A stretch of DNA of 64,000 nt. Source: JBBSBL01 sp963735885 (lineage in GTDB: Bacteria; Actinomycetota; Thermoleophilia; Solirubrobacterales; Solirubrobacteraceae). The stretch spans positions 942,833 to 1,006,832 of the forward strand of contig CAVTMP010000004.1 in NCBI GenBank assembly GCA_963735885.1, written 5' to 3'. How positions within the stretch are numbered: position 1 is the first letter of the stretch; each line of letters begins with the position of its first letter. The notes below the pieces were generated by a model that did no database searches, had not been told where the DNA came from, and was given only the letters and a program-made list of their open reading frames with translations. The position numbers were made by a program, and so were the translations under genes. Shown here in pieces: positions 1-9,204 of this stretch.

Positions 1-576
1 GGACTCGACGGCCCGGACGCGGCGACCGCGCTCTTCGCCGACCTCGTCGACACCGCGCGGCGCGTGGAGGCGCTGCCCTGCCCGACGGTGCTCGCGGCGC
101 ATGCGCTCACGCTGACCTGGGCCTTCGAGCTGGCCCTCGCCTGCGACCTCATCCTGGCGGCGGAGGCGGCCGCCTTCGGGCTCGTCGAGGCCCGGGTCGG
201 CCTGACGCCGGCGATGGGCGGGACCCAGCGCCTCGCGGAGCGGGCCGGGACCGGCCGGGCGCGCGAGCTCGTGATGACGGCCGAGGTCTACGCCGCCGAG
301 ACGCTGGAGCGCTGGGGCGTGGTCAACCGCGTGCTGCCCGACGCGGGCTTCGACGCCGCCGCGCGCGAGCTCGCCGCCGGCCTCGCCGCCGGGCCGACCC
401 GCGCGCACGCGGCGACGAAGGCGATCCTCCGCGCCTACCTCGGCGGCGGGCTGGAGCGGGCGAACGACGAGACGCCGCGGCTCGCCGGCGAGCTCTTCGC
501 CACGGAGGATCTGCAGGCCGGCGTCCGGGCCTTCCTCGACACCGGCCCCGGGACCGCGAGCTTCGAGGGGCGCTAG
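1..576 (+). CDS. Enoyl-CoA hydratase/isomerase family protein, 5'-truncated by the window
   Basis: The reading frame is open from base 1, so the N-terminus lies outside the window; about 191 residues remain. It matches the crotonase fold: FELALACDLILAAEAAAFGL, then VGLTPAMGGTQRL and the C-terminal helices seen in enoyl-CoA hydratases. Both positions equivalent to the two catalytic glutamates of rat hydratase appear to be kept (Glu in FELA and Glu in GLVEAR). The glycine-rich turn that usually precedes the first Glu (ALGGG) is ALTLTWA here, so the oxyanion hole may be altered. The family hydrates 2-enoyl-CoA or isomerises acyl-CoAs in fatty acid or aromatic degradation; the substrate cannot be read from sequence. 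The next gene remnant lies on the opposite strand immediately after the stop. Confidence 0.85.
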   Translation, partial: GLDGPDAATALFADLVDTARRVEALPCPTVLAAHALTLTWAFELALACDLILAAEAAAFGLVEARVGLTPAMGGTQRLAERAGTGRARELVMTAEVYAAETLERWGVVNRVLPDAGFDAAARELAAGLAAGPTRAHAATKAILRAYLGGGLERANDETPRLAGELFATEDLQAGVRAFLDTGPGTASFEGR

Positions 577-577
577 C

Positions 578-667
578 TCCCTCGGCGACCTCGAGATCGA
601 TGCCGTCGACGGCCTTCGGGCCGCCCTCGAACTGCCGCTCGAGCCCCCGCGCGTCGATCGCCGCCAT
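578..667 (-). pseudogene. N-terminal remnant of a DrrA-type ABC transporter ATPase
   Basis: From an ATG at 667 the minus strand reads MAAIDARGLERQFEGGPKAV followed by DGIDLEVAEG. This is the classic first 30 residues of a daunorubicin-resistance-type ABC ATPase, up to the point just before the Walker A loop. The match ends exactly where the convergent crotonase gene ends (576), and no Walker A, signature or Walker B motif follows. A -10-like TACGTT lies upstream on the same strand. I read it as the 5' stub of a gene whose remainder was lost by rearrangement, or as a misassembly junction. Confidence 0.6.
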
Positions 668-727
668 CGTGCGGAGCGCAACGTACCGTGCGGCAACCGG
701 CGCGCTCCGGCCGCCGGCTGCGGTTGA

Positions 728-1423
728 ATGTCGGCCATGAAGCGAATCCGAATCGCCCTCCTCGCCGTGCCCGCACTCGCCCTGACGGCCGCCGCGCCGG
801 CCTCCGCGCGGGTGATCGAGCTCGGTCAGAGCACGGACAGCGTGGCCCCGAGCTGCATCAACAAGGCCTCGGACACGAACTGCCGAGCGGTGACCCGCAC
901 GAGCGCCTACCCCGTGCAGATCGGCCAGACGAAGGCCCCGATGACGGTGCCCGCCGACGGCCGGATCGTGGCGTTCACCCTCCGTCTCGGCAAGCCCACC
1001 CGCAAGCAGAACAAGTTCTTCAAGGACACCTATGGCGGCACCGCCAGGATGCGGCTCACCACGTTGAAGTACGGGCCGAAGTTCTCCACCACCGTGCAGC
1101 GCCAGAGCTCCGAGGTTCGGCTCGAGCCCTACTTCGGGAAGACCGTTCAGATCCCGCTGGGGAAGACGCTCGGCGTCAAGAAGGGCGAGGGCGTCGGCTT
1201 CACCACCTCCACGTGGGCACCGATCCTGGCGCTCGGACTCGCGCGCGACAACTCGTGGCGCTCCAGTCGACCGCGCGGATCATGCGACCTGTTCGGGACG
1301 CAGACGGCGCTCCTGGGCGTCGGGACGAAGGGCGCGTTCGGGTGCTTCTACAGCACGGCGCGCCTCACGTTCACGGCCACCCTGATCACCACGCCGACGC
1401 CGCCGCCCGTCACCTTCGACTGA
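728..1423 (+). CDS. Secreted protein of unknown function
   Basis: The 231-residue product starts with a clear signal peptide (basic KRIR, then a run of Leu/Ala ending PASA-R), so the mature protein begins near residue 28. A second ATG at 737 gives a more usual signal peptide length and may be the real start; no good ribosome site separates the two. The mature part is rich in beta-forming residues, Thr and Lys, with four cysteines (two in SCINKASDTNC, then SCDLF and FGCFY) that could form disulfides outside the cell. It ends in a short PTPPPVTFD tail. No enzyme motif is visible. Similar Thr/Lys-rich exported proteins are common in Solirubrobacterales; the function is unknown. Confidence 0.75.
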   Translation: MSAMKRIRIALLAVPALALTAAAPASARVIELGQSTDSVAPSCINKASDTNCRAVTRTSAYPVQIGQTKAPMTVPADGRIVAFTLRLGKPTRKQNKFFKDTYGGTARMRLTTLKYGPKFSTTVQRQSSEVRLEPYFGKTVQIPLGKTLGVKKGEGVGFTTSTWAPILALGLARDNSWRSSRPRGSCDLFGTQTALLGVGTKGAFGCFYSTARLTFTATLITTPTPPPVTFD

Positions 1424-1463
1424 CCGGCCCGCCCCGGCGGCGCTGCCGGCGATCGCGGGTGGT

Positions 1464-1910
1464 CTAGCCGGTCGGCGCGGCGCCCCCGCCGGAGCTCCCG
1501 CCGGTGCCGCCGCCCCCGCCGCCGACCCCGGCGCCGCCACCGCCGCCGCCCGTGCCGCCGCCGCCCGTGCCGCCGCCGCCGGTACCGCCGCCGCCGGTCC
1601 CGCCGCCGCTGTTCGGCGCGGCGCCCCCGCCGCCGCTCGGCGCGGCGCCGCCGCCGGTGTCGGTCCCGCCGCCGGAGCCGGTCCCCCCACCCGTTCCCGA
1701 GTCGGTGGTCGAGGGCGTCGTGGTCGTCGTCGTGCTCGGGGTCGTGACGGGCGACGCGCTCGTGTCGGAGGGCACGGTGAGGTCGGGCGTCGTCACGCTG
1801 CCCGAGGATGAGCCGCCGCCCCCGCAGGAGCCCAGCAGCAACGCGAGCACGAGCACGCCGGCGACGGCGGCGAGCGCGAGGGTGGCGGTGCGGCGGGTGG
1901 CGGGGGACAC
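1464..1910 (-). CDS. Gly/Thr-rich lipoprotein or membrane-anchored protein
   Basis: Reading from a GTG at 1910 gives 148 residues: a short basic N-terminus (SPATRRT), a hydrophobic helix, and LLLGSC, a plausible lipobox with Cys as the lipid-modified residue. A Ser/Thr-rich linker follows (TTPSTTTTTTPSTT), then a long Gly-rich tail built of GGGGT units. The tail carries no recognisable fold. The protein probably sits on the outer face of the membrane with a flexible, glycosylatable linker. It lies 11 bases downstream of the zinc-ribbon gene on the same strand, so the two may be co-transcribed. The antisense frame is also open, but only because of the repeat composition. Confidence 0.6.
   Translation of the reverse strand: MSPATRRTATLALAAVAGVLVLALLLGSCGGGGSSSGSVTTPDLTVPSDTSASPVTTPSTTTTTTPSTTDSGTGGGTGSGGGTDTGGGAAPSGGGGAAPNSGGGTGGGGTGGGGTGGGGTGGGGGGAGVGGGGGGTGGSSGGGAAPTG
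1552..1611. repeat. Four tandem 15-bp units encoding GGGGT
   Basis: Units begin at 1552, 1567, 1582 and 1597 and read gtgccgccgccgccc with one or two changes in later copies. On the minus strand they encode GGGGT pentapeptides in the tail of the Gly-rich lipoprotein. The period is a multiple of three, so gain or loss of a unit keeps the frame. Confidence 0.85.
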
Positions 1911-1921
1911 GCCGGGAAGTA

Positions 1922-2195
1922 TCAGGCGTCGAGCGGCGCCATGCGACGGCCGCAGTGCGGGCAGTCGTTGAGGTCCTTCTGGGCCAGCTGGTCGCACCAG
2001 GTGCAGAAGCGCAGGTTCTCGACCGCCCAGGGCAGCGTGGAGGGGGACGGCGCGAGCGGCAGCAGCTCTGCCGACGACCTCGAGCTCCTCGCCGCGTCTC
2101 GCGGTCGACGTAGACCCGGCCGGCCTCGGCCTCGAGGACGATCTCGCGGCCGCGTGGAGGGGTCGCGCAGGCGGTAGCGCTGGCGGTCGGCACAC
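1922..2195 (-). CDS. Small zinc-ribbon protein, frameshifted
   Basis: The C-terminal part reads WAVENLRFCTWCDQLAQ and then DLNDCPHCGRRMAPLDA before a stop at 1922. This gives two CxxC pairs, the pattern of a single zinc ribbon. Upstream the frame changes at least twice: REIVLEAEAGRVYVD lies in a second frame and EELEVVGRAAAARAV in a third. Joining the three segments gives a plausible protein of about 90 residues. The start is probably the GTG at 2195, with a -10-like TAGGAT at 2210-2205. I have no functional family to name. The frameshifts resemble the insertions seen in neighbouring genes, so the gene is probably intact in the organism. Confidence 0.5.
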
Positions 2196-2256
2196 GGCGG
2201 CGCGATCCTACCAGCGGGCCGGGCGCCGCCGTCCGCCGGCTAGCGTGGGCTCCGGC

Positions 2257-3851
2257 GTGCGGATCCTCATCTTCCACGGCTACCTGCTGCGCGGCACGGG
2301 CTCCAACGTCTACAACGCGAACCTGGCGCGCGGCGCTCGTCGGCCTCGGGCACGAGGTGCACCTGCTCTGCCAGGACCGCGCGCCCGGCGGCGCTCGACT
2401 TCGTCGACGCGGCCGGGGACTGGGACGGCGGCGAGCTGCGCCGTGCTCACGCTGCGCGAGCCGGCGCGCTGCACGGCCTGACCGCCCGACATCGGCGGCC
2501 TGCTGCCGGTCTACGTCGCCGACCGCTACGAGGGCATCGAGGCCCGGCCGTTCGCCGACGCTCGACGACGCCGAGCTCGAGCGCTACCTCGACGCGAACG
2601 TCGCGGCGGTCGCGCGAGGTCGCCGCGCGCGTCCGCCCGACGTCGGCGCTCGCCAACCACCTCGTGATGGGCCCCGCGATCCTCGCCCGCGCCCTGCGGC
2701 GGCGCGTGCCCTACGCGGTGAAGATCCACGGCAGCGCGCTGGAGTACACCGTCAAGCCCCGAGCCCGAGCGCTTCCTGCCCTACGCGCGCGAGGGGCTGG
2801 CCCGCGCCCGCGGCGTGCTCGTCGGCTCGCGCCACACGGCCGACCGGCCTGTGGGCGACGATGGGCGACCCGGCGCTGCCGGCGCGCACGCGGCTGGGGC
2901 CGCCCGGGGTCGACGTCGCAGCACTTCGCGCCGCGCGAGCCGGCCGCGGCCCGCGGCCGGCGAGCGCTCGCGCGCTCGCCGAGCGTCTGGCGGCCAGGAC
3001 GAGGCGCACCGCGCCGGACTCGGCCTTCGCGCGCGACCCGCGGCGGCCGCCGCCGCGCTGCGCCTCCTGCGCCGGCGGCGAGGAGCCGCTCGTCGCCTAC
3101 GTCGGCAAGCTGATCGTCTCCAAGGGCGTCGACCTGCTCGCTCGCCGCCTGGCCGCTGGTGCTGGAGCGCGTGCCGGACGCGCGGCTCGTCGTCGTCGGC
3201 TTCGGCGCCTACCGCGAGGGCTGCGAGCGGCTCCTCGGCCGCGCTCGCCGCCGGCGACCTCGACGCCGTCGCGCGATCGCTCTGCGCGGCCGCGCGCCGG
3301 AGGGCGGCCCCGCGGCGCCGCTGCGCCACCTGCTCGCCTTCCTCGACGGGCTCGACGGCGACGACGCGGGCGCGAGCGCTACCTCGCGGCCGCGGCGGCG
3401 CTCGCCGAGCGCGGTCGTGCTGTCACCGGGCGCCTCGAGCACGACGAGCTCGCCGACCTGCTGCCGGCCTGCGAGGCCCAGGTCGTGCCCAGCACGTTCC
3501 CCGAGGCGTTCGGGATGGTCGCCGCCGAGGCGGCGGCGTGCGGCGTGCTGCCGGTCTGGCCGCGCACTCCGGGCTGGCCGAGGTCGCCGGCGCGCTGGCC
3601 GCCGAGGCTCCGGCGGAGGCGCGCCCGTGGCTGTCCTTCTCGCGTCGGCCCGCGGACCGTCCGGCGCGACCTCGCCGAGCGCCTCGTGGGGTGGCTCGCG
3701 CGCCCCGGACGCTGCGCGAGGAGACGCGCGCCGCGCTCGTGGCCACGGCGCGCGAGCGCTGGTCGTGGGAGGGCGTCGCCCGCGGCGTGATCGCGGCGGC
3801 GAAGGGCGAGCTCGACGGCCTGCCGCAGGTCCGCCGGCCCCCGCCGCCTGA
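2257..3851 (+). CDS. GT-B glycosyltransferase (GT4-like), broken by many frameshifts
   Basis: The N-terminus from GTG 2257 reads MRILIFHGYLLRGTGSNVYN, the start of a GT4-type glycosyltransferase with its glycine-rich donor-side loop. Correct segments in different frames then cover the rest: VYVADRYEGIEARPFAD, PYAVKIHGSALEYTVKP, VAYVGKLIVSKGVDLL, LVVVGFGAYREGCERLL, and QVVPSTFPEAFGMVAAEAAA. The last is the EX7E-type nucleotide-sugar motif near the C-terminus. Together they make a full-length enzyme of about 500 residues. At least ten single-base shifts are needed, nearly all removals of an extra G or C. The enzyme would transfer a sugar from a nucleotide donor in the cytoplasm. The end is uncertain; a stop at 3849-3851 in one frame is the best candidate. 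Confidence 0.7.
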
Positions 3852-3894
3852 CGCGACGGGCGCGCACGCGGTCCTCCCGCCCGTAGAGTGCCGC

Positions 3895-4638
3895 GTGACG
3901 ATGGCTCCGACGAGCAGGAGCACCGCCGCCGCAGGCGCCGCGCTCGCGGCGGCCCTCGCCCTCGCCGCGCGTCGCGTCGCGGGCTGCGGCGACGGGCAAG
4001 GACAGCACGCCCGACCTCGTCCACGGCAAGCAGCTCTTCGTGGCGAAGTGCGGCTCCTGCCACGTGCTCGCCCGCGCCGAGCACGAAGGGCATCACCGGA
4101 CCGAACCTCGACGCCGCGTTCCGCCAGTCGCTGGCGACGGCTTCAAGCGCGACACGGTCGAGGGCGTCGTGGAGAAGCAGATCCTCTATCCGAACCAGCG
4201 ACGGGCGTGATGCCGGCGAAGCTCGTCGACGGGCAGGAGGCGAAGGACGTCGCCGCCTACGTCGCGTTCGCGGTCGCCCGCACGGGGCAGGACACCGGCC
4301 CGCTCGCCACCGCCGTCGCCGGCGTCGCAGAAGAAGACGGCCGTCGCCCGCGGACGGCAAGCTCGAGATCCCGACGGACCCGAACGGCCAGCTCGCCTAT
4401 CTCGTCTCGGACGCCACCGCCCCGCCCGGACCGCTGACCGTCGACTCGAAGAACGCCTCGAGCACCCCGCACAACATCGCCGTCTCAGGCCCCGGCGCGA
4501 ACGCGGCCGGCAAGGTGGTCGCGAACGGCGGCGTCTCGACCGTCAGGGTGACGCTCAAGCCCGGCACCTACCACGTTCTTCTGCACGGTCCCCGGCCACC
4601 GCCAGGCCGGCATGGAGGGCACGATCACCGTGAAGTAG
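3895..4638 (+). CDS. Cytochrome c-cupredoxin fusion lipoprotein, frameshifted
   Basis: From GTG 3895 (or ATG 3901) the protein starts with a hydrophobic signal and an apparent lipobox ending in Cys. A class I cytochrome c domain follows: KCGSCH at 4046-4063 is the CxxCH haem site, and the VMPAKL segment near 4210 supplies the distal Met. After a linker a plastocyanin-like domain reads ADGKLEIPTDPNG and TPHNIAVSGPG, with copper ligands His (TPHN), Cys (FCTVPGH), His and Met (AGMEGTI). It ends at TAG 4638. At least four single-base shifts interrupt it. A membrane-tethered two-centre electron carrier is a likely donor to the oxidases encoded just downstream on the other strand. A -10-like TAGAGT at 3884-3889 sits five bases before the GTG. 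Confidence 0.75.
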
Positions 4639-4732
4639 TCCGGGGCGCCGGGCCGCGCTCCGCGAGAAGCAAGGGCGACTGGGCGTGCCGGTCTGCCGCC
4701 GACCCGGCGACCCGGCACGGCGCCGACGAGCC

Positions 4733-5576
4733 CTACGCCCGCCCGGCCCCCGCCGACACCGCCGGCGGCGGCGCCTCCGGCGAGCGCCCCGCGTCCCGTC
4801 CGCCGCCTCCGACGCCTTCCAGAACAGGAACGCGAACGCCCCCATGATCATCAGCACGTCGACGCTCATCATCAGCCCGGCCGCCGATCTGCTGGTCGGC
4901 CAGCGGCGCGAGGCCGTGCTCCCGCGGGCGGTCGCCGTAGAAGCCGGCGTAGATCGGCGAGCGCGTCATGACGATCGCCATGCCCATCATGATGCTCGCC
5001 ATCCGCGCCGCGAAGACGTAGCCGATCTTCCACAGGTCCGCCGGCAGCCGCATGTGCTGGGGCTCGAGCACGACCCACCAGATGAGCAGGTTGGCGGCGA
5101 GGAAGGACTCGTGCTGGAGCACGTGGACGGCCGGGTCGCGGGCGGCGGCCTCGAACGTCGGCGCGAGGTGCCAGCCGTAGAGCGACGAGCACGTAGAGCA
5201 CGAAGGCGGGGATCGGCCGCCGGATCCAGCGGAACGCCCGCCGCAGCCCGTGGCGCCGGGCGAGGAAGCACGAGCACCGGTCGCGGCAGGTAGAAGAGCA
5301 GGACCGGTGTGCGCAGCCCGACCAGCAGGAACGGCGCGGCGAGGTCGCCCGATCAGCAGGTGCTGGGCCATGTGCGAGCGAGAGCAGGTCCTCGGCGTAG
5401 GCCGCGACCGGCGAGGTGAAGCCGACGAGGAGCAGCCCCAGCCGACCCACCAGCAGGCCTGCCGGCCGCCCGGCACGCGGTAGCCGCGCCGCCCGCAGGA
5501 TCCGCACCGCCCGCACGTAGAGCCCCGCGCCGAGCGCGAGCAGCACCAGCACGACCGGGTCGAGGGCGAGGCGCAT
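4733..5576 (-). CDS. ctaG: CtaG-type cytochrome c oxidase assembly membrane protein, frameshifted
   Basis: From ATG 5576 the minus strand reads MRLALDPVVLVLLALGAGLY, then frame changes expose HMAQHLLIGDLAAPFLLVG-like, LYGWHLAPTFEAAARDP and QHESFLAANLLIWWVV. These His-rich helices (MAQHLL, QHESF) are the hallmark of the caa3-type CtaG family, polytopic proteins that help insert copper into oxidase subunits. The end near 4733 is uncertain because the last segment (MMSVDVLMIMGAFAFLFW) is in yet another frame. It is the last gene of the first oxidase operon, which fits an assembly role. It converges with the cytochrome c-cupredoxin gene. Confidence 0.7.
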
Positions 5577-5615
5577 CGACCCTCATGGTGACGGGTCGTG
5601 CGACGCCGCGGGGCC

Positions 5616-5743
5616 TCAGAACGCCGCGCGCGCCACCAGCACGACCGCCACGACCGCCGCCGCGACGATCACGACGTAGATCAGGAAGCGGAACGCCTCC
5701 TCCTCGGTGCGCAGCGGGTTCAGCACGGCCGGCCGCGGGCCAT
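5616..5743 (-). CDS. Very small single-helix membrane protein of the oxidase operon
   Basis: The readable frame from GTG 5726 to the stop at 5616 encodes 36 residues: MLNPLRTEEEAFRFLIYVVI and then a Val/Ala helix ending VARAAF. The ATG at 5743-5741 directly follows the stop of subunit III (TAGATG), so the true start may be there, giving MARGRP before a one-base shift. It has one transmembrane helix with an acidic N-terminal head. Its place between subunit III and ctaG suggests an accessory subunit of the oxidase. It belongs to no family I can name. Confidence 0.55.
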
Positions 5744-6365
5744 CTACAGGAGGTAGACCGTCGTGAAGACGATCACCCACATCACGTCGACGAAGTGCCA
5801 GTAGATGCCGGGCACCTCGACCCCGCGGTGCTTCTCCGGCGTGAAGTGGCCGCGGAAGGCCCGCACGCGTGGCGAACGAGCAGGAGCGTCAGGCCGATGA
5901 ACACGTGCGCGCCGTGCAGGCCCGTGAGCCCGTAGAAGATCGACGCCTGCGCGCTGTCGTGTACGGCGCGAAGCCGATGTGGACGTACTCGTTGATCTGG
6001 ACGGTGAGGAACGTCGTGCCGAGCAGGAAGGTGGTGAGCAGCCCCGCCTTCAGCGCCGCACCGGTTCCCGCTGCTTGGCCGCGGTCAGCGCCCAGTGCAT
6101 CGTCAGCGACGAGGACAGCAGGATCGCGGTGTTGACGCCGGCGATGACCTTCGGGAGCTCGGTGCCGGCGGCCGGGCCACGGGTTGTCGTTCACGACCCG
6201 GATGAAGAAGTAGGCCGTGAAGAACGCTCCGAAGAGCATGACCTCGCGAGATGATGAACAGCAGCATCCCGAGGATCTGGGGCGTCGACGCGGGAGCGAG
6301 CGGTTCGCCTCGGGCGGACCGTGGTGCTCGTGCGCGTCGGCGTGGGCGATCGATGCGGCTTCCAT
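5744..6365 (-). CDS. ctaE: Cytochrome c oxidase subunit III, frameshifted
   Basis: From ATG 6365 the protein begins MEAASIAHADAHEHHGPPEA and after one shift reads SREVMLFGAFFTAYFFIRVV, the conserved second helix of subunit III. Further segments in other frames are NDNPWP, ALKAGLLTTFLLGTTFLTVQ and EYVHIGFAPYT. Translation of the other frames near 5900-5760 gives the closing helices with HFVDVMWV and the terminal VYLL stop at 5744. The length of about 205 residues is normal for seven- or five-helix forms. Subunit III stabilises subunit I and its proton entry. It is the only subunit III in either oxidase operon of this window. Confidence 0.75.
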
Positions 6366-6397
6366 CGGGCTCCTGGCTCAGCGGCTCACGGGTCGCG

Positions 6398-7246
6398 TCA
6401 GGCGGCGGCCTGCGGCGCCTGCGCGCCTGGGGGTCGACGACGACGTGCTCGACGGGCTTCGACGGTGGCGCCGCGGACGCGCTCGATCAGGTCGGCCGCG
6501 CAGCCAGCCCGAGCGCGTCCACGGGAAGGGTCGAGATGACGATCTCGTCCGACGCGGTAGAACTGGAGCGCGTTCATCACGGCGGTGAACGGATCGGGGT
6601 CGCCGATCCCGCCGGTGGCGCCGAGGCCCTCGCCGCGCAGCCGCTCGAGCATCGCCGCCAGGCGCTCGCGCGCCTCGTCGGCGTGGTGCCCGTCGCCCGC
6701 CGTCCTGGGGCACGATGACGATGAAGCGGTGGGGCTTCTCGGCGGCCTTGCCGCTTGAGCAGGCCGAACAGCGGCTCGCCGGTCGACGGTCTGGTTGGCG
6801 ACCACGAGCGTGCGGGTGACGTCGCTCGCGGTCGGCGTCGAGGTCGACGACGACGTGCTCGACCGGCAGGCCGGTCGCGTCCTCGACGCGCTCGACCAGG
6901 TCGCGGCGCAGCCATCCGGAGCGGGTCTCGGGATGGGTGGAGATGATGATCTCGTCGACGTCGAACTCGCGCACCGCGTCGGCCATCGCGTGGTAGGGGT
7001 CGGGGTCCATCACCTCGCCGGTGGCCTCGATGCCCGCCTCGCGCAGCCGCTCGAGCGCGTGGTCGACGCGGTGCTGGGCGGCGTCGCGCACGGCGTCGTC
7101 GTAGATCACGTAGCCGGACTTGCGGCCGGTTCTGCGGCGCGATCGACGACGAACTCGGCGTCGCCCTTCGCCGCGCGCGCCTTGACGGCCTCGATCAGCT
7201 GCCGTCCGCCGAGCGTCTCGTTGGCGACCACGAGGACCGTGGCCAT
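6398..7246 (-). CDS. Tandem Usp-like two-domain protein inside the oxidase operon, frameshifted
   Basis: ATG 7246 gives MATVLVVANETLGGRQLIEA, then IYDDAVRDAAQHRVDHALER, DPDPYHAMADAVREFDVDEI and ISTHPETRSGWLRRDLVERV with LPVEHVVVD. A second, shorter copy follows: LVVANQTVDG, KPHRFIVIVPQDGG, DPDPFTAVMNALQFY and LIERV. The two halves are clearly homologous (VVAN..., DPDP, VDEI-I-ST), so the gene is an internal duplication of an alpha/beta universal-stress-like domain. The usual ATP-binding GxxG-9x-GS/T signature of UspA is not clear. It lies between subunits I and III, 10 bases from the end of subunit I, so it is probably co-expressed with the oxidase. Its role is unknown; a regulatory or assembly factor is a guess. 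Confidence 0.6.
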
Positions 7247-7254
7247 CAGCTCAC

Positions 7255-9192
7255 TCACTCCGTGCGTCGGCGGCTGTCGCGACCGCTGCCGGCGGCGGCC
7301 GCGCCGGCACGGCCTCGCGCCGGCGACTTGAAGATGCCGTGCACCGCGCCGGGGACGCCGTACTCGTACGGGCCGCCGACCACCGTCGGCACCGCGTCGA
7401 AGTTGAAGACCGGCGGCGGCGAGGAGACCTGCCACTCGAGCGTCGAGCGCGCGCCACGGGTTGGCCGCCGCGCGCGGGCCGCCGCGCCAGCTCGCGACCA
7501 TGTTGTAGAGGAAGATCAGGGATGCGAGGCCCGAGGAGGAAGCTGGCGATCGAGATGACGAGGTTCCAGCCCGCGAACTGCTGGGCGTAGTCGGCGACGC
7601 GGCGCGGCATGCCCTCGATGCCGATCAGGTGCATCGGGCGCGAAGGTGAGGTTGAAGAAGACGAACGTCAGCCAGAAGTGCAGCTTGCCCGAGCGTCTCG
7701 TCGTACATCCGGCCCGGTCATCTTCGGGAACCAGTAGTAGACGCCGGCGAAGATCGTGAACAGCGATCCGCCGAACAGCACGTAGTGGATGTGGGCGACG
7801 ATGAAGTACGTGTCCGAGACGTGGATGTCGAAGGGGATCATCGCCAGCATCACGCCGCTGATCCCGCCGAGCGTGAACATCGTCAGGAAGCCGAGCGCGA
7901 AGAGCATCGGCGTGTCGAGGTGCAGCACGCCTCGCCACAGCGTCGCGAGCCAGGAGAAGATCTTGATGCCGGTCGGCACGGCGATGATCGCGGTCGTGAT
8001 CATCATCGGGATGCGGATCCAGCGACTGCATGCCCGAGACGAACATGTGGTGGGCCCACACCGTGAAGCCGAGCACGACGATCGCCAGCAGCGAGAAGGC
8101 CATCATCCGGTAGCCGAAGATCGGCTTGCGCGCCTTCACCGAGATGATCTCGCTGATGATCCCGAAGCCCGGGCAGCATCATGATGTAGACCGCCGGGTG
8201 GGAGTAGAACCAGAAGACGTGCTGGTACATCAGCACGTTCCCGTCCTGCCGCGCCGACGTCGGTCGAAGAAGTGGAAGCCGAGCGCGCGGTCGAGCAGCA
8301 CGAAGAACTGCGAGCGCGGCGATGAACGGCGTCGCGATCACGACCAGCAGCGAGGTCGAGAAGTTCGCCCACACGAGCAGCGGCATGCGGAAGAAGCTCA
8401 TGCCCGGCGCGCGCATGGTGATGATCGTGACGAGGAAGTTCAGCGCCGTGGCGATCGACGAGGCGCCCGGCGAACTGCACGCCGATCGTGAAGAAGATCT
8501 GGCCGATCGGCGCGTCGGTCGAGAGCGGGGCGTAGGCCGTCCAGCCGGTCGCGAAGGCGCCGCCCGGGCGCGAGGAAGCTGGCCAGCATCATCGAGCCCG
8601 GCGATCGGCAGCAGCCAGAACGACAGCGCGTTCAGCCGCGGGAACGCCATGTCCGGCGCGCCGATCATCAGCGGGAGCACGTAGTTCGCGAGGCCCGCGA
8701 AGACCGGGATGATGAACAGGAAGATCAGCAGCGACGCGTGGACCGAGAAGAGCGCCGTTGAAGCTGCTCGCGTCGACGAACTGCATGCCCGGCTGCGCGA
8801 GCTCGGCGCGCATGAGCATCGCCATCAGGCCGCCGACGAACAGGAAGAAGAACGAGGTGCAGATGTACTGGATCCCGATCACCTTGTGATCGGTGTTGAC
8901 CCGGAAGTAGTCCCTCCAGCGCGTGGCGCCGTGGCGCGGAGTGGTCCTCGGGCCGCGTCGGGCGCCCGGCGGCCCAGTAGAACCAGTAGTCGAAGGCGCC
9001 CGAGGCCGACGAGGAAGAAGAGCGGGACGCCGATGCAGCGCGACGGTCGTGATCGCGTCGCCGTCGACGACGCGGCTGGATAGTCGTAGAGCGCGCGCAG
9101 GAGCGCGGTCAGCCCGTAGGCAGAAGCCGATGCCGAGCAGCACGAACAGCGCCGGCGCGGTACCAGCCGGGGGCGCGGAGCTTGGCGGTCAT
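7255..9192 (-). CDS. ctaD: Haem-copper oxidase subunit I (first operon), frameshifted
   Basis: ATG 9192 follows a GAGGAGA ribosome site. After an N-terminal extra hydrophobic region (GVPLFFLVGLG) the core begins with RDYFRVNTDHKVIGIQYICT. The redox-centre ligands can all be read: the haem a His near VHASLLIFLF, the Cu-B His-Tyr pair in WFYSHPAVYIMMLPGF, the His-His pair in TVWAHHMFVSG, and IHYVLFGGSLFTIFAGVYYW with the haem a/a3 His residues. About 640 residues, with roughly eight frameshifts. It belongs to the proton-pumping oxygen-reducing oxidases. The stop lies 10 bases before the Usp-like gene. The long N-terminal extension distinguishes it from the second copy at 12.6-14.3 kb. Confidence 0.8.
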
Positions 9193-9204
9193 CAGATCTC
9201 CTCA

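Noticed and set aside
323..667. A 114-residue minus-strand protein
   Set aside because: Only its first 30 residues are ABC-ATPase-like; the rest is antisense to the crotonase.
1552..1611. Regular repeats as a possible CRISPR array
   Set aside because: The units are 15 bp with no spacers and encode GGGGT; they are coding tandem repeats.
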